Source of the DNA: an uncultured Rickettsiales bacterium
GTDB lineage: Bacteria; Pseudomonadota; Alphaproteobacteria; UBA8366
DNA: 6,281 nt
Direction of reading: 5' to 3'
NCBI GenBank assembly: GCA_913046825.1
Contig: CAJWTF010000179.1
Location: 1 to 6,281 of the forward strand
Part shown: piece by piece, positions 1 to 6,281 of the stretch
How positions within the stretch are numbered: position 1 is the first letter of the stretch
Layout: each line of letters starts with the position of its first letter
Made by a program: the position numbers and the translations under genes
The notes under the pieces: generated by a model
Seen by the model: the letters and a program-made list of their open reading frames with translations, nothing else
Databases searched by the model: none
What the model was told of the DNA's origin: nothing

Positions 1-2
1 CC

Positions 3-125
3 TGCGAATGCCGATACCAAAAACCGGTGCCTTACCACTTGGCCACGCCCCAATCAGAGGCGGAAGATAAGGCGCTCGACGCGGTCCCGCAAGAGGCCGT
101 TGATGAGATTTCTGCGGCAGGATAA
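3..125 (+). CDS. C-terminal tail of an unidentified protein (5' end outside window)
   Basis: This frame is open from the window edge to a TAA at 123-125 and gives 40 residues. They begin with a Cys-Glu-Cys pair and end in an Ala/Glu/Asp-rich stretch (around EAEDKALDAVPQEAVDEI) closing with SAAG. An acidic, low-complexity tail is common at protein C-termini. The competing + frame, open to a TGA at about 153, is arginine-rich and looks like a shadow. The CxC near the left edge could belong to a metal-binding region further upstream, but too little is visible to name a family. The gene points the same way as the dehydrogenase and ends 73 bases before it; the candidate promoter in that gap suggests the two need not be one operon. 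Confidence 0.35.
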   Translation, partial: CECRYQKPVPYHLATPQSEAEDKALDAVPQEAVDEISAAG

Positions 126-143
126 CGCGGCCCCGCAAAAGTA

Positions 144-171
144 TTGCCAACACTGATCGTAAGCTTATCGT
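144..171 (+). promoter_or_regulatory. Candidate sigma-70-type promoter for the alcohol dehydrogenase gene
   Basis: A -35-like TTGCCA (144-149, 5 of 6 to consensus) and a -10-like TATCGT (166-171, 4 of 6) are separated by 16 bases. Transcription would start near 178 and leave a leader of about 20 bases. That leader holds a purine-rich GAGGGG (186-191), 7 bases before the ATG at 199, which supports that start. The promoter call rests on motif match and position only. Confidence 0.3.
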
Positions 172-198
172 TTCACCGCATGACAGAGGGGCAGGCAG

Positions 199-1245
199 AT
201 GAAAGCTGTTGTATTCATGGGCGACCAAAAGTTGAAGTTCATGGAATTCCCCGACCCAACACCCGGCCCAGGCGAAGCGGTGATCGAAATCATGGCATCC
301 GGCCTGTGCAGCAGTGATTTAAAGATGTTCCGGTCAATCGGCGGTGCTGCGGCGCTCGGGCTGGTCGGCGACGGCACGCCGTTGATCGCGGGGCATAAGC
401 CCTGTGGCATCGTGGCGGCGGTTGGCGAAGGCATGCCGGATGCGCAAGCCAAGGTCGGCGACCGGGTGATGGACCATCATTACAGCGGTTGTGGTGTTTG
501 CAAACATTGCCGAGACGGCTGGTCGCAATTGTGTATCGACGGCGCTGTCGTTTACGGCGCAACCGGGCACGGCGCGCACGCGAAATAAATGAAAGTGCCG
601 GCGCATACTTTGGTCAAACTCCCGGAATCTATGTCTTTTAAAACCGGCGCCGCCATTTCTTGCGGCACGGGCACCGCATATGGAGCGCTGAAACGGCTCC
701 ACCTCGCAGGGGATGAGACGATCGCGATTTTCGGACAAGGCCCGGTTGGTCTCAGTGCGACGCAATTGGCAAAGGCGATGGGAGCCCGTGTCATCGCCCT
801 TGATATTGGCGAGGAACGTCTGGAACTTGCCCGGCAATTCGGTGCCGACGAGGTCATCGACCCTGGCAAGAATGACGTCGTTGAAGCCATTCGCAAGCTC
901 ACCCACGGTGAGAGAGCACATAAATCGCTGGATTGCAGCTCCAGTTCGGATGCCCGGCGCGCGGCGGTCCAATGCGTGCGAACATGGGGAACGGTTTGTT
1001 TCGTCGGCGAAGGCGGCGACGTTACCATCGACGTCTCGAACGACATGCTACGCCGACAGGTCACAGTCGTCGGCTCCTGGGCCTTCAGTAAGAACGGACA
1101 GGCGGATTGCGCGGAATTCGTGGCGGAACGAAAGGTCGACGTCGATGCGCTATTTACGCACGAATTTAAGTTAGATGAAGCGGACGCCGCCTATAAACTG
1201 TTTGACACACAGACGACTGGCAAAGGCGTCTTCTTGATGAACTAG
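199..1245 (+). pseudogene. Zinc-dependent medium-chain alcohol dehydrogenase, interrupted by an in-frame TAA
   Basis: Two open frames in the same phase (199-588 and 589-1245) together make one medium-chain dehydrogenase/reductase of 347 residues plus one internal stop, which is the usual family length. Visible marks: catalytic-zinc Cys37 with Asp40 (GLCSSDL); His66 in GHKPCG, where GHE is usual; four structural-zinc cysteines Cys98, 101, 104 and 112; the second catalytic-zinc Cys155 (AISCGTGTAYGAL); the Rossmann motif GQGPVG at 179-184; and Asp202 after the second strand, which favours NAD(H) over NADP(H). Such enzymes oxidise alcohols or polyols; the substrate cannot be told. The TAA (586-588) lies between HAK and MKVPAHTLV, where relatives typically have a tyrosine, so one base change from TAT or TAC explains it. 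The stop falls inside the catalytic domain, before Cys155, so neither half carries a full zinc site. An ATG directly follows the stop (TAAATG) and might allow reinitiation, but no ribosome site precedes it. A sequencing error is the main alternative to a genuine nonsense mutation. Confidence 0.88.
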
Positions 1246-1449
1246 GAAGGTGCCGATTCACCGTTCAAACTACTGCTCTACCGCCATTGTACCGGTCGAC
1301 AAGACATGTAAAAGCAATTCGCTGACGCAGCGCTGCCAAACCAGTCAAGCGATATGTTGCTTGGTCAGATCTATCAACGCGACGTCCAGGTGCCAAGCCG
1401 ACAAGCGCACCGAAGAAAACACTTAAAACGCTACTACGACACAGCCGCT
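1246..1449. other. Convergent intergenic gap, no gene recognised
   Basis: This stretch separates the + strand dehydrogenase stop from the - strand ferredoxin-like stop. Reading it on both strands, I see no convincing coding frame, RNA gene or insertion-sequence end. Two small structures stand out. One is a perfect palindrome, GCAGCGCTGC, at 1327-1336. The other is a hairpin pairing 1344-1350 with 1359-1365 (core CAAGC/GCTTG plus two G-T pairs) around an 8-base loop. Neither is followed by a T-run on either strand, so I do not call an intrinsic terminator. The longer + frame that begins at 1354 and runs antisense through the ferredoxin and ispE genes has no recognisable protein character. Confidence 0.5.
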
Positions 1450-1719
1450 TTATGCGCCCGGATACAGAAGCGCATCGTTTTCAATTCGTCCAGCACAAGA
1501 TTCGAGTTCATCCAACAAGAACGGGACGTCTTCCAGTGTCAGATGTGGGCGAAATTCGGTACCGAAAATTCTGAGGCTCGGTCCATCGTCACATTTACCG
1601 AAACACACGATGGTTTCTACATCGACGTTCAATTGCCGCGACTGAACACCACTTTCGAGCGCCGCCGCTATCTCCGGCGACCCGCTGAGTCCACAGTACT
1701 CGCCGCTCGGCCGCCTCAT
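1450..1719 (-). CDS. Thioredoxin-fold [2Fe-2S] ferredoxin-like protein, probably lacking its true N-terminus
   Basis: The 89-residue frame resembles the thioredoxin-like [2Fe-2S] ferredoxin family (Shethna-type ferredoxin, NuoE-like). The second cluster cysteine is Cys9 (YCGLSGSPEIAAAL). A helix and strand follow, then the Cys-x3-Cys pair at Cys39/Cys43 in IVCFGKCDDGP, and a C-terminal strand and helix (LTLEDVPFLLDELE). Proteins of this family are soluble electron carriers. Full-length members have a first beta-strand and a first cysteine roughly a dozen residues before the second; here that part is missing. The frame is in phase with ispE, and its first ATG (1719) sits one codon past the ispE TGA with no ribosome site. 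A better-placed ATG at 1726 overlaps the ispE stop but reads in another frame. The gene is therefore either frameshifted (pseudogene or sequence error) or a short three-cysteine version. It is the last gene of the leftward operon. The family call is fairly firm; intactness is doubtful. Confidence 0.6.
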   Translation of the reverse strand: MRRPSGEYCGLSGSPEIAAALESGVQSRQLNVDVETIVCFGKCDDGPSLRIFGTEFRPHLTLEDVPFLLDELESCAGRIENDALLYPGA

Positions 1720-1726
1720 CGGTCAT
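1692..1726 (-). other. Out-of-frame 5' end of the ferredoxin-like gene (ATGA overlap with ispE)
   Basis: The ispE TGA (1725-1723) shares bases with an ATG (1726-1724), a standard ATGA translational-coupling junction. Read from there, the protein begins MTDEAAERRVLW, a plausible start plus first beta-strand for a ferredoxin of this family, where RRVL would be followed by the first cluster cysteine. The frame then runs through unrelated sequence to a TAA at 1597-1595. The ferredoxin domain lies in the frame one base over and resumes at the Cys9 codon (1695-1693). A loss of 3n+2 bases near 1692-1698 would explain both pieces. This is an inference from frame and family length. Confidence 0.4.
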
Positions 1727-2601
1727 GCGCCGCTGGTCCGGAATCGCGTCGCTCTAACCCACCATCCATCGACCTCAAGGCCCCCTGCCGCGACCTCAGC
1801 GGCGGCGGGATTATCGAACAATCCGAAACACGTCGCACCGCTTCCCGACAACTGTGCCAGTCGGCAGCCAGGCATCGCCTCGAGAGCCACCAATACTTCA
1901 CGGATGACAGGTGCCAAACGCAACGCGGGCTCGGTGAGATCGTTTTTCCGATCTTCGAGCTCGTGGACAAGGGCACTAAGATTGGCCGGCGATTTCATCA
2001 TCGGCAAGTTCGGTGAGAATCCACCCCGCCGGGCCTGGAATACTGACGGCGTTGACAATGTCACACCCGGATTGACAAGAACGATCCCCGCATCCGGCAA
2101 CGCTGGGCCAGGTTGCAGATTTTCACCGACGCCGCCGACATGAACAGTGTCGCTCACAAGACAAGCCGGTATGTCGGTGCCGAGACCGAAACCGACCTCT
2201 CTAAGATCAACCTTCGATGTATCAATATCCCAAAGCTTTGCAAGACCGCGCAATGTCGCCGCCGCGTCCGCAGACCCGCTTCCAAGCCCCGCCGCAACAG
2301 GAAGTTCCTTGCGCAACCTGATCCGAGCCACAGGATCGACCCCCGATGCTTCACCAAGCGCGCGTGCCGCGCGTAAAACCAAATTATCGTCCGAAGTCGG
2401 TAGGCGCCCGGCAAACGCCCCATCGATCTCCAGCGTCAATTCGTCGGATGCCTCAAGCGTCAAGACATCAAACTCATCGGTAAACGCAATCAGGGATTCA
2501 AGCTCGTGATAACCGTTCGACCGGCGGCCGACGACATGGAGATAGAGGTTGATTTTCGCCGGTGCCTCAATCGCCACCGAGCCCGTCGGGGCCGCGTTCA
2601 T
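1723..2601 (-). CDS. ispE: 4-diphosphocytidyl-2-C-methyl-D-erythritol kinase
   Basis: This cytosolic GHMP-family kinase phosphorylates the 2-hydroxyl of CDP-methylerythritol with ATP, a middle step of the MEP route to isopentenyl diphosphate. The 292 residues match the usual length. The N-terminal substrate motif APAKINLYLHV carries Lys16, and GYHELESL follows. The ATP-binding glycine-rich loop PVAAGLGSGSADAAA spans about 101-115. LGTDIPACL contains Asp143, which matches the catalytic aspartate of the family. The C-terminal GHMP motif LSGSGATCFGLF lies near 251-262, and the protein closes with the typical WWVRAT. The ATG at 2601 overlaps the stop of the upstream TPR gene as ATGA, and only a weak purine stretch precedes it, so expression is probably coupled to that gene. 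All key residues are present and the gene looks intact. Quinone side chains derive from this pathway, which may relate it to ETF-QO in the same operon; that link is inference. Confidence 0.96.
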   Translation of the reverse strand: MNAAPTGSVAIEAPAKINLYLHVVGRRSNGYHELESLIAFTDEFDVLTLEASDELTLEIDGAFAGRLPTSDDNLVLRAARALGEASGVDPVARIRLRKELPVAAGLGSGSADAAATLRGLAKLWDIDTSKVDLREVGFGLGTDIPACLVSDTVHVGGVGENLQPGPALPDAGIVLVNPGVTLSTPSVFQARRGGFSPNLPMMKSPANLSALVHELEDRKNDLTEPALRLAPVIREVLVALEAMPGCRLAQLSGSGATCFGLFDNPAAAEVAAGGLEVDGWWVRATRFRTSGA

Positions 2602-4385
2602 CCGCCGGAATCCATTTTTATCGGGGTTTTCATGCCCTCTAGAATTTTGCTCTCGATTTTGATGACCTCACCCTTTTTCGGTTTTAAACTAAGAGCGCGA
2701 CGCCACTGAAACCGGGCCTCATGTTTGCGGCCGACCCGCCAATAAGCATCCCCCAAATGGTCGCTTATGATGGGATCCAACGGACGGAGTTCGACGGCTC
2801 GCTCGAGATGCTGGACCGCGTCGGAATAATCCCCAAGACGATACAGAACCCACCCCATGCTATCGACAATATATCCATCATCGCGCCGTTGCTCGACCGC
2901 ACGTTCTATCATTCCCCGCGCCCTGGAAAGGTTCTTTCCTTGATCAACCCAGGAGTATCCCAAATAATTCAGCACATACGGATGGTCAGGATTCAATTCG
3001 AGAGCTTTTAAGAAATCTTTTTCCGCATCGTCCCACTTTTTTAGTCTCTCACGGGAAATCCCCCGGTAGTAGTAGATTGACCAGTTGCTCGGTTTAAGAT
3101 CTTCGAGCCGTGCAAAGGCGCGATTATAGGCTTCCTCAGCGCCAGCGAATTCCTCTCTCACGCGTAAAAAACTACCGAGCCGCAGCAGTGGTTCAATATC
3201 CTTCGGGCGCTCATTGGCCAAGGTTTCTAAAAGAGCCTTCGCTTCGTCAAACTGATCGGTATTGTTCAAATTCTCCGCCATCTTAAGGCGGGCCAACCAG
3301 CTAAAGGGCGAATCGAGGGCGATGGTTTGATATATCGAAATAGAATCTGCGTAGCGTTGGCTGATGTCAAAGATATCGCCCATCAGCAATTGAGCGACCG
3401 GAAAATCAGGCCTCAAATACGCCGCGATCCGGGCATATAGGAGAGCCGCTGCGCCCGCGCGATTTATCGAAAGAGCGGACGCTAAATTAAACATACCCTC
3501 AGCAAAACCCGATGCCGCGTCGACGGCAATTGGACGAGCGACCTTTCCCGCCTCTAACCGCTTCAGCTCATAATCGATCAGACGACTGGCCGGATGAACC
3601 GCGAGATAGCCTTCATACAGCGTCTTCGCTTTCGCCGATTTGCCTTCGCGCTCTAGAAACGATCCCATAGCGCGCACCATGCGCAACGGAACTTTTTTCA
3701 TATCCTCGGACGCCTTGCGATAAATCGCCAAGGCTTCGTCCTTGCGCCCAGCAATCTCATTCAAGAGCGCCAGGTGAAGATCGCTCAAGACGGCAAACCC
3801 ATTTTCTTTCGCCAACGGCTCCAATCGTGCAAACGCGACGGGAAATTCTTTTAATCCGGCGCTGATCCAGGCTTGAGCCAAAGGTTGGCTGTACCGGGCA
3901 AAACCTTGATCAGGTAAATCCTTCAGCCGCTCTCGTGCAGTTAGGAACTCACCGGCCTTTATATCGCGCGCCGCCAACAGCAAAAGCGACACGGTCGTGT
4001 CCATTTTACGTTCCGCCATGCGTTCGGCGAGTTCGATCGCGCGCTCAACCTGCCCCGCGCCCAGATACAATACGAAAGCGCGGCGCATCAATCGATCTTG
4101 TTCAGGATCGTGTTCAAGCACGCGCGCCATTAAGTCCGCAGCGACGGCCAAATCTTGATGCTTTTCGGCAAAGCGTCCCGCCAGGTAGCTGCCAAAAATA
4201 GATTTTTCGAACGGTGCTTCACTGACGGAAATACGCACGTGACTGCCGTCGGCCAATTTTGCTATAGGTCCAGTTTGCATCGAAACACACGCCGAAAACA
4301 TCAGAAAAACAATAAGCGCGACCCAACGGAATACACCATTGGCACGCGGTATACGGATGCCTAAATTTTTATTTTCAGTCGTCAT
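2598..4385 (-). CDS. TPR-repeat lipoprotein
   Basis: The product is 595 residues from the ATG at 4385. A basic start (residues 1-20) leads into the hydrophobic stretch WVALIVFLMFSAC, with a lipobox ending at Cys33, so it is predicted to be exported and lipid-anchored at a membrane facing the periplasm. Almost all of the rest is helical tetratricopeptide-type repeats. The clearest four are at about 435-575, with signatures such as YYYRGISRERLKKWDDAEKDF, ALELNPDHPYVLNYLGYSW and AVELRPLDPIISDHLGDAYWRVG. TPR arrays bind proteins; no enzyme motif is visible, and the partner is unknown. The frame can be extended upstream to a TTG at 4478, but the extra 31 residues would put the signal peptide inside the protein. 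The ATG also has a modest ribosome site (GAGATA just before it), so I prefer the ATG. The gene lies 96 bases after ETF-QO and overlaps ispE by four bases, which suggests co-transcription. Its place between these genes seems to be shared by related bacteria, but that is from memory. Confidence 0.9.
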   Translation of the reverse strand: MTTENKNLGIRIPRANGVFRWVALIVFLMFSACVSMQTGPIAKLADGSHVRISVSEAPFEKSIFGSYLAGRFAEKHQDLAVAADLMARVLEHDPEQDRLMRRAFVLYLGAGQVERAIELAERMAERKMDTTVSLLLLAARDIKAGEFLTARERLKDLPDQGFARYSQPLAQAWISAGLKEFPVAFARLEPLAKENGFAVLSDLHLALLNEIAGRKDEALAIYRKASEDMKKVPLRMVRAMGSFLEREGKSAKAKTLYEGYLAVHPASRLIDYELKRLEAGKVARPIAVDAASGFAEGMFNLASALSINRAGAAALLYARIAAYLRPDFPVAQLLMGDIFDISQRYADSISIYQTIALDSPFSWLARLKMAENLNNTDQFDEAKALLETLANERPKDIEPLLRLGSFLRVREEFAGAEEAYNRAFARLEDLKPSNWSIYYYRGISRERLKKWDDAEKDFLKALELNPDHPYVLNYLGYSWVDQGKNLSRARGMIERAVEQRRDDGYIVDSMGWVLYRLGDYSDAVQHLERAVELRPLDPIISDHLGDAYWRVGRKHEARFQWRRALSLKPKKGEVIKIESKILEGMKTPIKMDSGG

Positions 4386-4481
4386 TATCTCGACGCCAAA
4401 GCCGCGAAAATCATCACTAACGATAGCCGAATCCGTCCACTCAAGCCAGCAACCGTTTCCGCCACTCGAGTCGGGCAATGC

Positions 4482-6128
4482 CTACATATTCGGATAATTA
4501 GGACCGCCACCACCTTCCGGCGGCACCCAAACGATATTCTGGGTTGGATCCTTAATGTCGCATGTCTTGCAGTGAACGCAGTTCGCCGAATTTATCTGCA
4601 ACCGGGGGTTCGATTCATCATCGTCATAGAGAATCTCATAGACCCCGGCAGGGCAGTAGCGCTGCTCCGGCGCGGCGTACTTCGCCAGATTGACGTCAAC
4701 CGGGACACTGTCGTCCTTCAAGGTGAGATGGATCGGTTGATCCTCCTCATGATTGGTCGCCGAGAAGGAAACGCTGGTCAGTCGGTCAAAGGACACGACA
4801 CCATCTGGTTTCGGATACTCAATCGGTTGATAATCTAAAGCATTACCGGTCGTCTCGTGATCCGCGTGACCGTGCTTCAAGGTCCAGGGTGCCTTGCCGC
4901 GCAGCAGGACTTGATCGATCCCCGCATGCAAAATGCCACCGAGCAGTCCCCACTTGAATCCGGGACGCACATTGCGCGCCGTGTGCAGTTCCTCATAGAC
5001 CCAAGAGTCCTTAAACGCGTCGGCATATTCGACCAATTCGTCGAACGCCCGATCCGCCAAGATCGCGGCGAATGCAGCTTCCGCCGCCAACATGCCGGAT
5101 TTCATCGCTGTATGGCTGCCTTTGATCTTCGGGGTATTCAGCGTTCCCGCCTCACAACCAACCAACACACCGCCCGGAAACGTCAGCTTCGGTAGACTTT
5201 GCAGACCGCCTTCATTCAACGCCCTCGCCCCATAAGCGATACGCCGCCCACCTTCGAAAGTTGGTTTGATTTTCGGGTGCATCTTAAAGCGCTGAAATTC
5301 CTCAAACGGGCTGAGGTAGGGATTCTTATAATCGAGACCAACCACAAAGCCGACCGCCACCTGGTTGTTTTCCAGGTGATAAAGAAACGATCCTCCATAG
5401 GTATCGTTGTCGATGGGCCAGCCTGTACTGTGAACCACTAATCCCTGTTGGTGTTTTTCGGGCTCGATCTCCCACAATTCCTTGATACCGAGGCCATATG
5501 TCTGCGGCTCGACGCCGTCGCGCAGGTCGAACTGCGTCATTAATTGCTTGCCGAGGCTGCCGCGGCAGCCTTCGGCAAAGAACGTGTATTTTGCGTGCAA
5601 CTCCATACCGACCTGATAGTTCGGCCCCTGCTCGCCCTCGCGGGTCACCCCCATATCCCCGGTCGCCACGCCTTTGACCGAGCCATCATCGTTATAGAGA
5701 ACCGCCGCGGCGGCAAATCCCGGATAAATCTCTACACCCAAGGCTTCCGCCTGCTCGCCCAACCAACGGCAAAGGTTGCCCAGACTGATGATGTAATTAC
5801 CGTGGTTCTTCATCGGTGGCGGCAACAGGAAGGTCGGCAGGGAATATCCACCGGTCTCGCTCAGATACAGAAATTGCTCAGACGTCACCGGAGTATTAAG
5901 CGGCGCATCCATATCTTTCCAATCCGGGAACAACTCATTTAAGGCACGCGGTTCCAGCACCGCACCTGATAGAATATGCGCGCCAACTTCCGAGCCTTTT
6001 TCCAGGATCGTGACCTCGATTTCGCGCCCCGCTTCCGCGGCCAGTTGTTTCAGACGGATCGCGGCAGCCAGTCCGGATGGACCGGCGCCAATGATCACAA
6101 CATCCACTTCCATCGATTCGCGTTCCAT
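4482..6128 (-). CDS. etfD: Electron transfer flavoprotein:ubiquinone oxidoreductase (ETF-QO)
   Basis: This membrane-associated flavoprotein takes electrons from reduced ETF, which collects them from acyl-CoA and other dehydrogenases, and passes them to ubiquinone. The 548 residues match the full bacterial and mitochondrial (ETFDH) length. An N-terminal FAD-binding strand holds GAGPSG (14-19) followed by [26 protein letters not shown] is the conserved next segment. A second FAD contact region [22 protein letters not shown] precedes the C-terminal [4Fe-4S] domain, where Cys492 (YCPAGVYE) joins Cys517, Cys520 and Cys523 ([17 protein letters not shown]). FAD and cluster ligands are all present. 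The start at 6128 is preceded by a good ribosome site, TGAGGTA, at 6140-6134. An internal ATG five codons later is possible but has no better site. It is the first gene of the leftward operon and is divergent from the gene at 6232. The symbol etfD follows pseudomonad usage; other databases leave the gene unnamed. Confidence 0.97.
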   Translation of the reverse strand: MERESMEVDVVIIGAGPSGLAAAIRLKQLAAEAGREIEVTILEKGSEVGAHILSGAVLEPRALNELFPDWKDMDAPLNTPVTSEQFLYLSETGGYSLPTFLLPPPMKNHGNYIISLGNLCRWLGEQAEALGVEIYPGFAAAAVLYNDDGSVKGVATGDMGVTREGEQGPNYQVGMELHAKYTFFAEGCRGSLGKQLMTQFDLRDGVEPQTYGLGIKELWEIEPEKHQQGLVVHSTGWPIDNDTYGGSFLYHLENNQVAVGFVVGLDYKNPYLSPFEEFQRFKMHPKIKPTFEGGRRIAYGARALNEGGLQSLPKLTFPGGVLVGCEAGTLNTPKIKGSHTAMKSGMLAAEAAFAAILADRAFDELVEYADAFKDSWVYEELHTARNVRPGFKWGLLGGILHAGIDQVLLRGKAPWTLKHGHADHETTGNALDYQPIEYPKPDGVVSFDRLTSVSFSATNHEEDQPIHLTLKDDSVPVDVNLAKYAAPEQRYCPAGVYEILYDDDESNPRLQINSANCVHCKTCDIKDPTQNIVWVPPEGGGGPNYPNM

Positions 6129-6231
6129 CGACTTACCTCACTCCGTTCGAAACCTTAAAATAACTGTGTTAAATCTCTATATTACAGCGCTCGGATTTGA
6201 TAGATACTTATTAGGTAGGGACGTTTGCGCC
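6129..6231. promoter_or_regulatory. Divergent promoter region between ETF-QO and the right-edge gene
   Basis: This 103-base gap is noticeably AT-richer than the flanking genes and lies between two divergent starts, so it should hold promoters for both. For the rightward gene, TTAAAA (6155-6160, 4 of 6 to -35) and TATATT (6178-6183, a fair -10) are exactly 17 bases apart. For the leftward ETF-QO gene, -10-like sequences (for example TAATAT at 6184-6179) exist, but I could not find a good -35 at normal spacing. I see no clear operator palindrome. Confidence 0.45.
6155..6183 (+). promoter_or_regulatory. Candidate sigma-70-type promoter for the right-edge gene
   Basis: TTAAAA and TATATT with a 17-base spacer would start transcription near 6190, about 40 bases before the ATG at 6232. 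A purine-rich AGGTAGGG (6213-6220) follows in the leader as a possible ribosome site, though its 11-base spacing is long. Support is by motif only. Confidence 0.3.
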
Positions 6232-6281
6232 ATGACACAAGATCAACAAACCGCACAAACAATGTCGCCGCTCGACGCATT
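6232..6281 (+). CDS. N-terminus of a divergent gene cut by the window edge; possibly a uracil-DNA glycosylase
   Basis: Only 16 full codons are visible, starting MTQDQQTAQTMSPLDA. A Gln/Thr-rich leader then PLDA is consistent with the start of a family-4 uracil-DNA glycosylase, whose alphaproteobacterial members tend to begin with a short variable leader and a leucine/alanine helix. I recall that gene often lying divergent to ETF-QO. That identity is a guess from context. The coding call itself rests on the ATG, an upstream purine-rich site, and the divergent promoter-like gap. A second ATG at 6262 could be the true start. Confidence 0.5.
   Translation, partial: MTQDQQTAQTMSPLDA

Noticed and set aside
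586..591. Stop-codon reassignment or programmed readthrough at TAAATG
   Set aside because: TAA serves as an ordinary stop elsewhere in the window, no readthrough context or downstream structure is evident, and a single-base nonsense change or error is simpler.
334..1064. Long - strand open frames opposite the dehydrogenase
   Set aside because: They have arginine- and proline-rich composition and no motifs, and lie opposite clear dehydrogenase coding sequence with zinc and Rossmann motifs; they are shadows.
1327..1365. Possible terminator hairpins in the convergent gap
   Set aside because: The stems are short or need G-T pairs, and no T-run follows on either strand.
1692..1702. Programmed +1 frameshift to join the MTDEAAERR start to the ferredoxin domain
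   Set aside because: No recognised slippery site or slow stop codon lies at the junction, and the joined product would still lack the first cluster cysteine.
1354..2016. Long + strand open frame of 220 codons
   Set aside because: It lies antisense to the ferredoxin-like gene and the end of ispE, is rich in Arg and Ser, and shows no domain; it is a shadow of the - strand genes.
4437..4470. Imperfect direct repeat (CCACTCAAG and CCACTCGAG, 25 bases apart) upstream of the TPR gene
   Set aside because: Only two short copies with a mismatch exist; this is within chance and shows no operator-like symmetry.
1..6281. Mobile element, phage, CRISPR array, defence system, tRNA or rRNA
   Set aside because: No transposase or integrase motifs, spaced repeats, terminal inverted repeats or RNA gene folds were seen on either strand; the content is metabolic core genes.

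Overview
The window looks like a piece of an alphaproteobacterial chromosome, possibly Rhodospirillales-like. The reasons are moderate-to-high GC codon use, the type of electron-transfer flavoprotein:ubiquinone oxidoreductase, an MEP-pathway ispE gene, and a lipoprotein-type TPR protein lying between the two. This placement is inferred from protein style and gene order, not from a search.

Layout on the + strand, left part: the last 40 codons of an unrecognised protein (to 125) are followed by a candidate promoter and a zinc-dependent medium-chain alcohol dehydrogenase gene (199-1245). That gene is cut by an in-frame TAA at codon 130, where relatives would be expected to carry a tyrosine. It is therefore written as two consecutive open frames in the same phase and is called here as a broken gene.

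Layout on the - strand, reading leftward from 6128: ETF-QO (6128-4482), a 96-base gap, a TPR lipoprotein (4385-2598), ispE (2601-1723, ATGA overlap with the TPR gene), and a small thioredoxin-fold [2Fe-2S] ferredoxin-like gene (about 1726-1450). The ferredoxin gene also seems to begin with an ATGA overlap, on the ispE stop, but the frame that starts there is not the frame carrying the ferredoxin domain. Its 5' end, which should supply the first cluster cysteine, therefore appears shifted or deleted. The - strand set looks like one operon and converges on the dehydrogenase gene across a 204-base gap that contains no recognised gene.

At the right edge a divergent + strand gene begins at 6232 and only 16 codons are visible. 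The 103-base AT-richer gap between it and ETF-QO should hold both promoters.

How the genes relate: ETF-QO passes electrons from ETF-linked dehydrogenases into the quinone pool. IspE makes an isoprenoid precursor intermediate, and quinone side chains come from that pathway. The ferredoxin-like protein would be an electron carrier. A joint quinone/isoprenoid theme is a reasonable inference, but the sequence does not prove it. I found no mobile element, CRISPR array, tRNA or rRNA. The most notable observations are the two reading-frame lesions close together in the left 1.7 kb; the rest is ordinary core genome.
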